From assembly GCA_009929375.1 (NCBI GenBank), contig SAAO01000002.1:1-64000 (forward strand): 64,000 bases of DNA. The letters are read 5' to 3'. Shown here piece by piece: positions 8,506 through 17,339 of the stretch. Below the pieces are notes generated by a model. It was not told the DNA's origin. It ran no database searches and worked only from the letters and a program-made list of their open reading frames with translations. The DNA is from Bacteroidia bacterium. GTDB taxonomy: Bacteria > Bacteroidota > Bacteroidia > Bacteroidales > Paludibacteraceae. A program made the position numbers and the translations under genes. The number at the start of each line of letters is the position of its first letter. Position 1 is the stretch's first letter.

Positions 8506-9943
8506 TATAAAATACGCACTCGACTGGACAACTGTCGCCTATTTTGTGCTGCTGGTCTTTATGGGCTGGATAAGCATTTACGGTGCAAGTTACGATTTCG
8601 ACCAAACCAGCATCCTCGATTGGGATCAGCGTGCCGGTAAGCAGTTTGTGTGGATACTGACAGCCTTTGGAATCGGTGGAATGTTACTGTTGGTGGATTA
8701 TAAAATGTATAACTTCTTTGCGTATATTATTTACGCTGCTGTAATCTTACTTCTGATAGTCACTATTTTTGTGGCGCCCGATATCAAAGGTTCCCGGTCG
8801 TGGTTAGTGCTCGGGCCGGTGAGTTTTCAGCCTGCCGAACTTGCTAAAATGGCGACTGCACTTGCTTTATCGCGGTTTATGAGTGCTTATAATTACAGGA
8901 TTAAGAACTGGAAAGATCTCATTCCTTTGATGATGTTTATTCTGTTGCCTTTTACGCTCATTATTCTGCAGAAGGAGACAGGCTCTGCGTTGGTTTTTCT
9001 GGCATTTACTCTAATGCTTTACCGCGAAGGTATGAACGGAATTATCCTTTTACTCGGGGTTTTTGCAATTCTTCTTTTTGTGGTGGTCATTAAATACAGT
9101 ATAATACCTATAGGAATCGAACAGGGGACTTTGGGAATTCTGCTTGCTTCTGCTTTAATACTATTGGTGCAGCTGGGTTATGCTTTGTTTTTTTCAAAGC
9201 ATCGTCGCGATGCGCTAATTTTACTTGCCGGTGTAGCCGGAGTTGTGGTAATTGCTGTTGTTGTAAATATCTGGTACAAAATTAATTTTAACTATGTGGC
9301 GGTGTTTGCGGTATTGGCATCGTCGGTTTACTGGTCGTTTGTGGCGTTATTCAAGCGATTCAAAAAATACTGGATGCTTGCTGCCATTAGTTTTGGAGCA
9401 ATTTTGTTTAGTTATTCAGCCGATTATCTTTTCGAAAAAGTACTTGAGCCGCATCAACAGATTCGTATCAAAGTGCTTCTGAATATGGAAGATGACCCGA
9501 CAGGAGCCGGATACAATGTAAATCAATCGAAAATTGCCATTGGCTCGGGTGGACTATGGGGAAAAGGTTTTTTGAACGGAACGCAGACAAAACTCAAATA
9601 TGTACCCGAACAGGATACTGATTTTATCTTTTGTACCGTAGGTGAGGAACATGGTTTCTGGGGCTCAACGCTCGTATTGGTTGTTTACTGGCTGCTTTTG
9701 ATGCGATTATTGCGCATAGCCGAACGTCAGCGGGAGTCATTTAATCGCATTTATGCATACTGTGTGACCAGTATTTTCTTCTTTCACCTTATGATCAACA
9801 TTGGTATGGTGCTTGGAATTATGCCTGTAATTGGTATTCCTTTGCCATTTTTTAGTTATGGAGGATCTTCGCTTTGGGGATTCACAATTTTACTGTTTAT
9901 TCTTTTACGTCTCGATGCTTCACGTCTCGAACGTATGCATTAA
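8489..9943 (+). CDS. rodA: Peptidoglycan glycosyltransferase RodA (SEDS family)
   Basis: RodA polymerises lipid II into glycan strands at the lateral wall, paired with PBP2. The 484-residue SEDS protein has about ten or more membrane helices and the C-terminal signature of the family (GIMPVIGIPLPFFSYGGSS). It is over 100 residues longer than proteobacterial RodA because of extra hydrophobic segments in the middle (about residues 190-310), which I understand to be usual in Bacteroidota. The ATG at 8489 is preferred over a GTG three bases upstream. It overlaps mrdA by 17 bp. Its stop lies 12 bp from the stop of the convergent gene. Confidence 0.96.
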   Translation: MSKNVSIKYALDWTTVAYFVLLVFMGWISIYGASYDFDQTSILDWDQRAGKQFVWILTAFGIGGMLLLVDYKMYNFFAYIIYAAVILLLIVTIFVAPDIKGSRSWLVLGPVSFQPAELAKMATALALSRFMSAYNYRIKNWKDLIPLMMFILLPFTLIILQKETGSALVFLAFTLMLYREGMNGIILLLGVFAILLFVVVIKYSIIPIGIEQGTLGILLASALILLVQLGYALFFSKHRRDALILLAGVAGVVVIAVVVNIWYKINFNYVAVFAVLASSVYWSFVALFKRFKKYWMLAAISFGAILFSYSADYLFEKVLEPHQQIRIKVLLNMEDDPTGAGYNVNQSKIAIGSGGLWGKGFLNGTQTKLKYVPEQDTDFIFCTVGEEHGFWGSTLVLVVYWLLLMRLLRIAERQRESFNRIYAYCVTSIFFFHLMINIGMVLGIMPVIGIPLPFFSYGGSSLWGFTILLFILLRLDASRLERMH

Positions 9944-9955
9944 GATCGTTTTTGT

Positions 9956-11998
9956 TCAGAAATTCCATTTCAAAAGCATTCTGAAATCAGATTTTTGGTT
10001 GCCATAACTCATTTCCTGACCTGTACCAACGCTTTCTCTTCCGTCGGAATAAATTGTTTGGGCAAACTTAAACCACAACGAAAAGCTATCGGACAGTTCA
10101 TATTTCAAATTGCAGTAAAAACGGCTTCCCTGACCGTAAAAAGCAGGAATTGAAAATGCGTAAAGGATATCTTTTTCGTATGTGTAAAAACGGTTTTCGT
10201 AATCTCTGGCATCAAATATCATGTAACGGAAATCTATTTTAAGCGGGATTTTCTCGAAATCATAAGTTAGATCCTGTAATGCAGCAAATCCGTAACTTTT
10301 CTCGATAGCTTTGTAAAATTGCATTTCGAGCATTGTACGAATGCTTATTCTTCCATTTATAAAGCTGAGCTGATATCTGATCATGCCATCTTTTTCTGCG
10401 ACTGAAACAGGTGCAGGCATATTTTCAGGTAAATAATCATCGGGTTTTTCTTCAAATTTTCCACGTAAAAACATGTTCAGATACCGGTTGTGTTGATAAT
10501 CTATCTGCAGTAAATAATCGCGACCCCACGAAGGAGTACTGACGTTGTAGCGGGCATACGGAAATCTGTAGCTGTCAGCATAAGCCGATATTCTCCATTT
10601 CCGATAAGGTCTTACTTCTATACCGCTATAAAGTCCGGATTCGTTATTGATTCGCGTGTTTTCGGAAAATGCGGATGCGAAAAAAGTGTCGTAAGCTGGC
10701 GAATAGTAGCGATAAAGCAAAACCATATTCACCAATGAATGCGGCATGAAAGATACATTATGTATTGTGGCCAAAGCCATTTTCTGGTTTAAAGCAGCTT
10801 CTCCGCTAAAAAGAAATTTGTCGAGTCGTGTCCTGTAAAATAATCCCGCAACTGTTTGTGTTTTTCCGCGAAAGTAAAACTTGTTGTACAGTTCCGGTGC
10901 AGGCTGAAGTGAGTGCTCCAGACTGGTATGTGCAATGTTGATACCGGCTCGAAAGTTTGTGCGGATATATTCAGCATTAAAACCCAGGGTCGACTGGTAG
11001 GTTTTTCTTTCTTTGAAGAGGTCATTGGCTGTGCGATGAAGTCCGGTTTTATTGATGGAACTGATTATGCCGTCGCGAACTTCAGCATCGAGTTTTCGGC
11101 CAGAGAAAAATGCTGAAATTTCAGTGCTTTTCAATTTGATAGTGGCTCCTCCGCCTCTCAGAAAACCGTATTCGTTGGTTGAGCTGTATTTTTTTAGTCC
11201 TGTGCTGCGCGTGTTTACACTTGTGACCAACGATGATTTTCCGGAACCAAATGAATTTCCGAAAACCAATCCCTGACCAAACGAAGCCCTGTAATCGCCC
11301 AAAACAATTGTTTTGAAAATCCCTGTATTGTTGAGTTGAAAATGTGCTGAGACGAAATCGTAAGTATTGTTTGAACCCGTAAAAAATGCTTCACCTGCAT
11401 CTTTTTCAAAAGTGACACCCGCATAGATCCGGTCTTTGAAGTGGTATTTGTATTTCAGCGCGTTGTAAAAAGGCGGACCTTCGTAAGGAATAGAATCCGG
11501 AAATTCATCGGAAACAGCCATATAACCTTTCTTCAGGGGCGCACCGAAATCAAGTCTGAAATGAATTTCGTTTTTGCCATATTTTGTGATGTCATGTATG
11601 TTTAAGGCAGAAGGTTTCTTTTCAATAGTTTCGATTTTTATAAATGGCAACATACGTCTGATATCTGTCATGTCAAGTCCATCAATCAGTTGCAGTTCGT
11701 AAATGGTGTTGAGCGTTCCGAATTTATAGATGTAGTATAATATATTTTCGATTTGTAAGTCGTTCAGGAACAATAGTTTTTCTAGTTGTTCCCTGGCAGC
11801 CTTGTTCAGATTTACCGGCTCTTCAGTGAGCGTAATCAGTTCGTTGTAGAAAGTTTCGTAATCAATTTCATCGCCCGTTTCAGCTGTGTATTGTTCGAAT
11901 ATATCAGCTATGAGCTGGTCCATTTCGCTTTCAGGTTGCTGTGCCATGAGCGTGCTTCCAAAGAGCACGATAATCGCAATTACAGAAAACTTTCTCAT
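9956..11998 (-). CDS. Helix-hairpin-helix domain protein with outer-membrane barrel
   Basis: A 680-residue exported protein with a signal peptide (about 1-19, ending LMAQ). Next comes a helical region with tandem helix-hairpin-helix motifs (about 50-130: NLNKAAREQLEKLLFLND, then a second repeat with ELQLIDGLD). The remaining 500 or more residues are rich in aromatic, alternating strands and end in phenylalanine (LKWNF), as in outer-membrane barrels. HhH motifs of the ComEA type bind DNA, so a DNA contact at the cell surface is possible but is inference. It follows a smaller outer-membrane protein by 11 bp and is probably co-transcribed with it. Confidence 0.8.
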   Translation of the reverse strand: MRKFSVIAIIVLFGSTLMAQQPESEMDQLIADIFEQYTAETGDEIDYETFYNELITLTEEPVNLNKAAREQLEKLLFLNDLQIENILYYIYKFGTLNTIYELQLIDGLDMTDIRRMLPFIKIETIEKKPSALNIHDITKYGKNEIHFRLDFGAPLKKGYMAVSDEFPDSIPYEGPPFYNALKYKYHFKDRIYAGVTFEKDAGEAFFTGSNNTYDFVSAHFQLNNTGIFKTIVLGDYRASFGQGLVFGNSFGSGKSSLVTSVNTRSTGLKKYSSTNEYGFLRGGGATIKLKSTEISAFFSGRKLDAEVRDGIISSINKTGLHRTANDLFKERKTYQSTLGFNAEYIRTNFRAGINIAHTSLEHSLQPAPELYNKFYFRGKTQTVAGLFYRTRLDKFLFSGEAALNQKMALATIHNVSFMPHSLVNMVLLYRYYSPAYDTFFASAFSENTRINNESGLYSGIEVRPYRKWRISAYADSYRFPYARYNVSTPSWGRDYLLQIDYQHNRYLNMFLRGKFEEKPDDYLPENMPAPVSVAEKDGMIRYQLSFINGRISIRTMLEMQFYKAIEKSYGFAALQDLTYDFEKIPLKIDFRYMIFDARDYENRFYTYEKDILYAFSIPAFYGQGSRFYCNLKYELSDSFSLWFKFAQTIYSDGRESVGTGQEMSYGNQKSDFRMLLKWNF

Positions 11999-12009
11999 AA
12001 GCTGTCAAT

Positions 12010-12828
12010 TTATCGCGAATGAAAACTGTAGCGAACGGCTGCTGAACTTACAAGACCCAGTAGTGGATGAAGGCCAGCATTCAGATCGAGTCTCAACTTA
12101 CCTGTGAGCACTCCGAATCCGAGATTGGGAATTATAAAGCCCACATCTTCAATGCCTGCTTTAACCTGAAGCTTTTCGAGCATTGTGTACTCAATTCCAC
12201 ACGCAAAACGATAGTTGCTGCTGACTTCCTTGTCGGCCTGAATCCTGAGAACGAGTGCATCGGAGAAAAAATATGATCCACCCAAACTAAATACTGAGGG
12301 CAAACGTTTAATATTTTGTTCATACACAATATGCGACTGAAAAGGATTAAATACCGAAAATCCAAGATGTATGGACGGCGTAAGTCGGGTTTGAAGCCCT
12401 ATTTGTGGAAATAATATACCTGAATAGCGGCTTGATTCTGCAAAATATGTACTGAAATAATTGAATGCCACACCAAAAGAGAAGTGTGACGAAAAGTCAC
12501 GGGCGAAGCTGACTCCCACCAGTATCTCGTGATAAGTGGCAAATCCGAAATGTGAAGCTGATAATCCTGTAGTCAGATACTTCAGAGGAAGTGCAAAATC
12601 AAGACTTTTTGTTGAAAGTTCGCTAAGCATATAGCGGTTTTCGAAGGAAATGCCAGCTTCAGGGACTTCGGCTGAACATAGTGCTGCCGGATTTGCAAAT
12701 GCCGACCACCGTTGCATGTCCGAAACACCAGCATCTGCAGTGCTTTGAGAATTTGGTACGACATTTGATATTTGTGCCTGCACAGATGTAAACAACAGGA
12801 CGCAGAGGGATAATGTAATTTTTTTCAT
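12010..12828 (-). CDS. PorV/PorQ-like outer-membrane protein of unknown function
   Basis: A 272-residue exported protein with a signal peptide ending near residue 19 (SVQAQ). The N-terminal part has the pattern found in FadL/PorV/PorQ-type Bacteroidota proteins (STADAGVSDM…AFANPAAL). The rest is alternating beta-strand sequence ending in an aromatic-rich strand. I do not recognise a closer family. It is the first gene of a two-gene minus-strand unit with the HhH/barrel protein 11 bp downstream, which suggests the pair forms one outer-membrane complex. A -7-like box (TATATTTG on the minus strand, 12886-12893) lies about 60 bp upstream of its ATG. Confidence 0.7.
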   Translation of the reverse strand: MKKITLSLCVLLFTSVQAQISNVVPNSQSTADAGVSDMQRWSAFANPAALCSAEVPEAGISFENRYMLSELSTKSLDFALPLKYLTTGLSASHFGFATYHEILVGVSFARDFSSHFSFGVAFNYFSTYFAESSRYSGILFPQIGLQTRLTPSIHLGFSVFNPFQSHIVYEQNIKRLPSVFSLGGSYFFSDALVLRIQADKEVSSNYRFACGIEYTMLEKLQVKAGIEDVGFIIPNLGFGVLTGKLRLDLNAGLHPLLGLVSSAAVRYSFHSR

Positions 12829-13090
12829 AAGCAGGTTTTCTTGTTAGTTTTATGAAGTGTCCCAACTTCTTAATATAAAACGCTTCAAATATAGATAAAA
12901 TTTTACATAACTAATATAATTTCTGAAATAAATTTTACAGACTGACATATTATTTACTACAAGGTCTCAAATGTCTGCTTGTAAGAGTTTTATGGAGTAA
13001 TGCTCTCAATATGAAAAAGTGCTTTTTGTTTCTGAAAGTATTTTTAAAACAATGATTATATTTAAAATATTTCACTATTTTTGTCAAAAG

Positions 13091-13705
13091 ATGAAACGTA
13101 TTTTATACTTAACTTTAGCATTGCTGTTTTTTGTGTCCACGGAAAATACATATGCACAGAATGATGGCCGAAACGAATTCGTGCCTCATGGCGGAGCCCG
13201 TTTAATGGTGCAAATAAACGGTAACGATACGATTTTAATGGCGTTTTTGCACGACTTGTGGGTTTTCCCGCGCAATACATTTAAAAACAAACGACAGGAA
13301 CAGTATTTCTGGCGCACTGTACGCGATGTAAAGAAAACACTCCCGTATGCAAAGTTAGTTGCATCTGAGCTGAATATGGTGAATATGAAGCTTGTGGATA
13401 TGAAAAACGAAAAAGACAGAAAGAAATATCTGAATGAATATGAAAAGGCTCTGTTTAAGAGACATGAAGCTGATTTGAAAAAAATGACTGTGAATCAGGG
13501 ACGAATGCTGATGAAATTAATTGACCGGGAATGTGAGCGGACATCCTATGATTTAATTAAAAATTACAGAGGAAGTGTATCTGCATTTTTCTGGCAGGGT
13601 GTAGCCCGGGTTTTTGGCTCCAGTCTGAAGTCGGAATATGATGCACAGAAGGATGATAAGGTCCTCGAAAGGGTTATTTTATTGGTAGAGGCCGGTCAAC
13701 TATAG
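13091..13705 (+). CDS. DUF4294 domain-containing exported protein
   Basis: A 204-residue protein with an N-terminal signal peptide (MKRILYLTLALLFF…YAQ) and the DUF4294 pattern: a short strand region (GNDTILMAFLHDLWVFP), an NKRQEQYFWRTVRDVKKTLPYA segment split by helices, and a C-terminal NYRGSVSAFFWQG motif. The family is confined to Bacteroidota and has no known function. The ATG at 13091 is chosen because it puts the signal peptide at the N-terminus; an in-frame alternative start lies 72 bp upstream. Confidence 0.85.
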   Translation: MKRILYLTLALLFFVSTENTYAQNDGRNEFVPHGGARLMVQINGNDTILMAFLHDLWVFPRNTFKNKRQEQYFWRTVRDVKKTLPYAKLVASELNMVNMKLVDMKNEKDRKKYLNEYEKALFKRHEADLKKMTVNQGRMLMKLIDRECERTSYDLIKNYRGSVSAFFWQGVARVFGSSLKSEYDAQKDDKVLERVILLVEAGQL

Positions 13706-13781
13706 ATACTTTCCATTTTTCTTTCTTCTGTTTGATATAAATGTTCTGTGATATAAACTTTTAACATAAAAATGCTTGCTT

Positions 13782-14384
13782 ATGAATAAATTGGGTTCTA
13801 TTCTCAGTTCTCTGACAGGAGGGAAGAAAAAAACAGTGGTAGTGTCGGAAAAACAGAAAATCAGAAATTATATACGTCAGCGTAAAGAAGTGGTATCTGA
13901 AACAGATAAATCGCTTGATGCACAAAGAGTTTTTGATAAAATAGAACTTCTGCCCGAGTTCGAGGAAGCACAAACAATTTTACTTTACTGGTCGATGCCC
14001 GACGAGCTACCCACGCATAACTTTATCGTAAAGTGGAGCAAACGTAAGCAAATTTTACTCCCTGTAGTAAAAGATGATGATATGCTCATTAAGCCATTTT
14101 CAGGAAAAGAGGATTTAAAAAGAAGCACTTATGGTATTTGGGAGCCCGATTCGCAAAAGGAATATATGAGCAAAATTGATTTAGTGATTGCTCCGGGTAT
14201 TGCTTTCGATAAAAATAAAAGCCGTTTAGGACGTGGCAAAGGTTACTACGACAGGTTTTTTATCAATAAACGGATTGTGAAAATCGGGGTCGGTTTTGAT
14301 TTTCAGTTGCTTGAAAGTATTCCGGTGAATCAATTCGATATCAAAATGGATAAAATTATTACTCCTTCATTTAGTATTGAGTAA
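13782..14384 (+). CDS. 5-formyltetrahydrofolate cyclo-ligase
   Basis: This enzyme converts 5-formyl-THF to 5,10-methenyl-THF with ATP, returning stored folate to one-carbon metabolism. The 200-residue protein contains the family's nucleotide-binding signature GRGKGYYDRF near residue 149 and the upstream segment LVIAPGIAFD. The N-terminus (MNKLGSILSSLTGGKKK) is an extension of about 20 residues before the first conserved helix (KQKIRNYIRQR). The ATG at 13782 is preferred to an upstream TTG. It follows DUF4294 by 76 bp. Confidence 0.93.
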   Translation: MNKLGSILSSLTGGKKKTVVVSEKQKIRNYIRQRKEVVSETDKSLDAQRVFDKIELLPEFEEAQTILLYWSMPDELPTHNFIVKWSKRKQILLPVVKDDDMLIKPFSGKEDLKRSTYGIWEPDSQKEYMSKIDLVIAPGIAFDKNKSRLGRGKGYYDRFFINKRIVKIGVGFDFQLLESIPVNQFDIKMDKIITPSFSIE

Positions 14385-14392
14385 CAATCAAA

Positions 14393-15112
14393 TCAATCTT
14401 CTTTATCATCAGCGGGGGTAAGTTCAGCTTCACCCTTGCGGTAATAGTAAATAAGTCCGTATGACTTGCATTTCTGAAGCCTTGCAAAAGGCTTCTCGTC
14501 TTTAAAACGGGCTTCTACCTGATTCCATATGTCCAGAATAATGGCATCGCCTTTTTCTCTGAGCGATACTAACTCTTCCCAGCTACGTGTGGTCGTGGTT
14601 TGATGAATTTTTTGAGTGGATTTGTATTCCTTAAATACTTCGTAGTGCACCTGCACTTTCGCAATTGCCGGATTATAAATCGGAAACCCTCCGTTTCTTA
14701 CTCTTTCGTTTTCACCATCGATAATGCATTTTCCCCAGTGAAGTAATGAGGTCTCTGTGGTAAGATCAGGAACTGTATGAACATGCGGGTCGAGTTGGTA
14801 AAAAATCTTGTGATCTTTCTTTATATCGCCTCTGATGACTGCTAAGTTCAGAACCTGAATGAAATGTGAAATGTATAACCGTGCATTGTGTACGATTTGC
14901 TGGTAGCGCTTATTTGCCGATACCTGATTGTCGAGAGTTTGTTGATAGTGAGTGAGTTGTTTCTCGAAGACGGTGAGGTAGCTTTTCGCCTCGTGAATAG
15001 TTTTGAATGAAATAACCTGGTCGGCAAAGTTTTGTTTTTCTGCTTGTTGCACAGCAGCACGCAATGCCCTTAAACGGGCCTGATCGGTATTTGGTAAACG
15101 GCGATAAGGCAT
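14393..15112 (-). CDS. Conserved hypothetical protein, helical
   Basis: A 239-residue soluble protein that I cannot place in a named family. It is largely helical, rich in Gln and Lys, with a coiled-coil-like region around residues 25-75. It has no signal peptide and no membrane segment. The middle holds an unusual stretch (FYQLDPHVHTVPDLTTETS) followed by a W-G-K motif. It converges on the cyclo-ligase gene (stops 9 bp apart) and has its own upstream region. Codon use resembles its neighbours, so it looks like a native gene. Confidence 0.6.
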   Translation of the reverse strand: MPYRRLPNTDQARLRALRAAVQQAEKQNFADQVISFKTIHEAKSYLTVFEKQLTHYQQTLDNQVSANKRYQQIVHNARLYISHFIQVLNLAVIRGDIKKDHKIFYQLDPHVHTVPDLTTETSLLHWGKCIIDGENERVRNGGFPIYNPAIAKVQVHYEVFKEYKSTQKIHQTTTTRSWEELVSLREKGDAIILDIWNQVEARFKDEKPFARLQKCKSYGLIYYYRKGEAELTPADDKED

Positions 15113-15224
15113 ACTATTCAGAGTTAGAGTTTTTCGGCTTTTTGTTTAATATTTTATTGTTATGAATATTAAAAAATCAATTAAAAGCCTGAAAAATCAT
15201 TATTTGCCTACAAAGATAAAAAAA

Positions 15225-16199
15225 TTAATCGTTTCGCGACATTAATTTTTCGGCTAATTTTCTCAATTCATGCTTTTTATTCGCATTAACACCTACTTTT
15301 TCCAACGATGCGATTGCCTTTTCATAAAAATCCAACATCTTGTCTTCGCATATTTTTTTCACACCCAAAGTGTTATAAATATTTGTGACAGCTTCAATTT
15401 TTTCTTCCGGCTTAAATTCTCTGCCAGAAAGCCAGTAATTAAGTTGGTCTGCATTGGCATTTTTTGCAAGGTTGAGTGCATGTATGAGCAGATATGTTTT
15501 TTTATTTGACAGGATATCACCTCCGATTTTCTTTCCAAAACTGGCTTCGTTGCCATAAACATCTAGTAAATCATCTTTTAATTGAAATGCAAGACCGATA
15601 TTAATACCAAAGTCGTAAAGTGTATCGGCGTCGAAACTGTTGGCACCTCCCGCTATTGCACCCGTTTTAAGTGCACAACCAATCAATACTGCAGTTTTCA
15701 GTCTGATCATTTCGAGATATTCGTCGGCTGCCACATTGTCACGATTTTCAAAATCCACATCGTATTGCTGACCTTCGCAAATTTCCACAGCGGTTTTCGA
15801 AAACAAGTCGAGAATTTCTTTTAAATGCAAAGCCGGACTTTGAGCAATAAGTTGGTAAGCAGCTATTTGCATTACGTCGCCAGAAAGTATGGCTGTGTTG
15901 TCGTCCCATTTGATATGTACGGTTGGTTTTCCACGCCGGATAGGAGCTTTGTCCATAATATCGTCGTGAAGTAAAGTGAAGTTATGAAAGACCTCAAGTC
16001 CGAGAGCCGGAGCCACAGCAGCGGTCACATCGTCGGTGTAAAGATTGCAGGCCATGAGTGTCAGCGCCGGGCGAATTCTTTTACCTCCTAATGAAAGAAC
16101 ATATGAAATTGGCTCGTAAAGTCCGCGCGGCTCACGATTCCAGTTTAATTTCTCTATTTCGAGACTTACTATTTCTGTAATTTCTTCAAAAGTTTTCAT
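15225..16199 (-). CDS. Polyprenyl synthetase (isoprenyl diphosphate synthase)
   Basis: A trans-prenyltransferase that condenses isopentenyl diphosphate with allylic diphosphates. The 324-residue protein has both aspartate-rich motifs: LLHDDIMD (first) and FQLKDDLLDVYG (second), plus GGKRIRPAL near the N-terminus. Whether the product is geranylgeranyl-, farnesyl- or longer-chain diphosphate cannot be read from the sequence with confidence. The ATG at 16199 is chosen because the longer frame would overlap the end of ddl. It is the last gene of a minus-strand group after PASTA, rluD-like and ddl. Confidence 0.93.
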   Translation of the reverse strand: MKTFEEITEIVSLEIEKLNWNREPRGLYEPISYVLSLGGKRIRPALTLMACNLYTDDVTAAVAPALGLEVFHNFTLLHDDIMDKAPIRRGKPTVHIKWDDNTAILSGDVMQIAAYQLIAQSPALHLKEILDLFSKTAVEICEGQQYDVDFENRDNVAADEYLEMIRLKTAVLIGCALKTGAIAGGANSFDADTLYDFGINIGLAFQLKDDLLDVYGNEASFGKKIGGDILSNKKTYLLIHALNLAKNANADQLNYWLSGREFKPEEKIEAVTNIYNTLGVKKICEDKMLDFYEKAIASLEKVGVNANKKHELRKLAEKLMSRND

Positions 16200-16218
16200 T
16201 CGTTTGAGTTTGTTGGTT

Positions 16219-17205
16219 TTAATTGTGGTTCTGAAGCTCATTCTCAATAATTTCGGTCATTACATCACTGATGTCAAGACCAGCAGCTTTAACCTGTTGA
16301 GGAATAAAGCTTGTTGCTGTCATTCCGGGTGTTGTGTTCACTTCGAGTAAATTTATAACATCTCCTTCCGAAATGATATAATCGATACGTACAATTCCTT
16401 TGCAGTTTAGTATGTCGTAGATATGTGCTGTGAGTTTTTGCACTTTGGTAGTCAGTTCTTCGCTGATACGCGCAGGAGTAATTTCCTGTACCTGACCTTT
16501 GTATTTTGCATCAAAATCGAAAAATTCATTTTCAGGAACAACCTCGGTTACAGGGAATACTACTGTTTTCCGGCTGGTTTTGTACATTCCACAGGTAATT
16601 TCAGTGCCCTGCATGAATGCTTCTATCATTACTTCCTTACCTTCGGCAAATGCCTTTTCGATAGCTGGTTGCAATTCGCTTTCGGTTTTCACTTTGGTAA
16701 CTCCAAAACTGCTTCCACCTACGTTAGGTTTTACAAAGCAGGGGTAACCAATACGTTTGGTTATTTCTTTGCCTGTAATTGTTTGTCCGGCACGCAAAAC
16801 TACTGATTCTGAAACTTTTATACCAAAACTTTTAAGGTATTGATTGCAGGTGAATTTGTTGAAAGTGATGGCAGCTGCAAGTACATCGCAGCATGAATAG
16901 GGAAGTCCGATTAACTCAAAATAACCCTGAAGGATACCATTTTCACCGGGAGTTCCGTGTATAGTAATGTAAGCAAAGTCGAAAACTGTTTTTTCTCCGT
17001 TTCGGGTAAAGCTGAAGTCGTTACGGTCGATGGTAATTTTTTCCTCGTCCGACCATTCGACCTGCCATGTTTGTCCCGAAATATTGACAATAAATACATT
17101 GTAGCGATTTTTATCCATAAAGGAATAAAGTCCAGCTGCACTTTTAAGAGACACTACGACTTCGGATGAGTCGCCACCGGCTACGATAGCAATATTCTTC
17201 TTCAT
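16219..17205 (-). CDS. ddl: D-alanine--D-alanine ligase
   Basis: Ddl makes the D-Ala-D-Ala dipeptide for the peptidoglycan stem. The 328-residue ATP-grasp protein starts KKNIAIVAGGDSSE, has the substrate-loop region NVGGSSFGVTKVK and the metal-binding end GIVRIDYI…LLEVNTTPGMT. Length fits the family. Its stop is 19 bp upstream of the polyprenyl synthetase start. A 134-bp spacer with an 8-bp repeat separates it from the upstream pseudouridine synthase gene. Confidence 0.96.
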   Translation of the reverse strand: MKKNIAIVAGGDSSEVVVSLKSAAGLYSFMDKNRYNVFIVNISGQTWQVEWSDEEKITIDRNDFSFTRNGEKTVFDFAYITIHGTPGENGILQGYFELIGLPYSCCDVLAAAITFNKFTCNQYLKSFGIKVSESVVLRAGQTITGKEITKRIGYPCFVKPNVGGSSFGVTKVKTESELQPAIEKAFAEGKEVMIEAFMQGTEITCGMYKTSRKTVVFPVTEVVPENEFFDFDAKYKGQVQEITPARISEELTTKVQKLTAHIYDILNCKGIVRIDYIISEGDVINLLEVNTTPGMTATSFIPQQVKAAGLDISDVMTEIIENELQNHN

Positions 17206-17282
17206 ATTCAACAGAAGCAAAGTAAATTGTACTTTTAATAAATTGTATTTGTTGTTTACACCAAATAACTGTGATTTCTGAT

Positions 17283-17318
17283 CCTCAAATCTTCAAATTC
17301 TCAAATTCTCAAATCTCT
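17283..17318 (-). repeat. Phased 8-bp microrepeat of CTCAAAT type
   Basis: Four consecutive 8-bp units of the type TCTCAAAT occur in the spacer between the rluD-like gene and ddl, with a decayed fifth. On the coding (minus) strand each unit contains TGA. Unlike the other arrays it lies in the middle of its spacer and does not touch a start codon. It is AT-rich and shorter, so chance or slippage is harder to exclude here. Confidence 0.6.
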
Positions 17319-17339
17319 TCAATGGTAATTTTTATGAAA

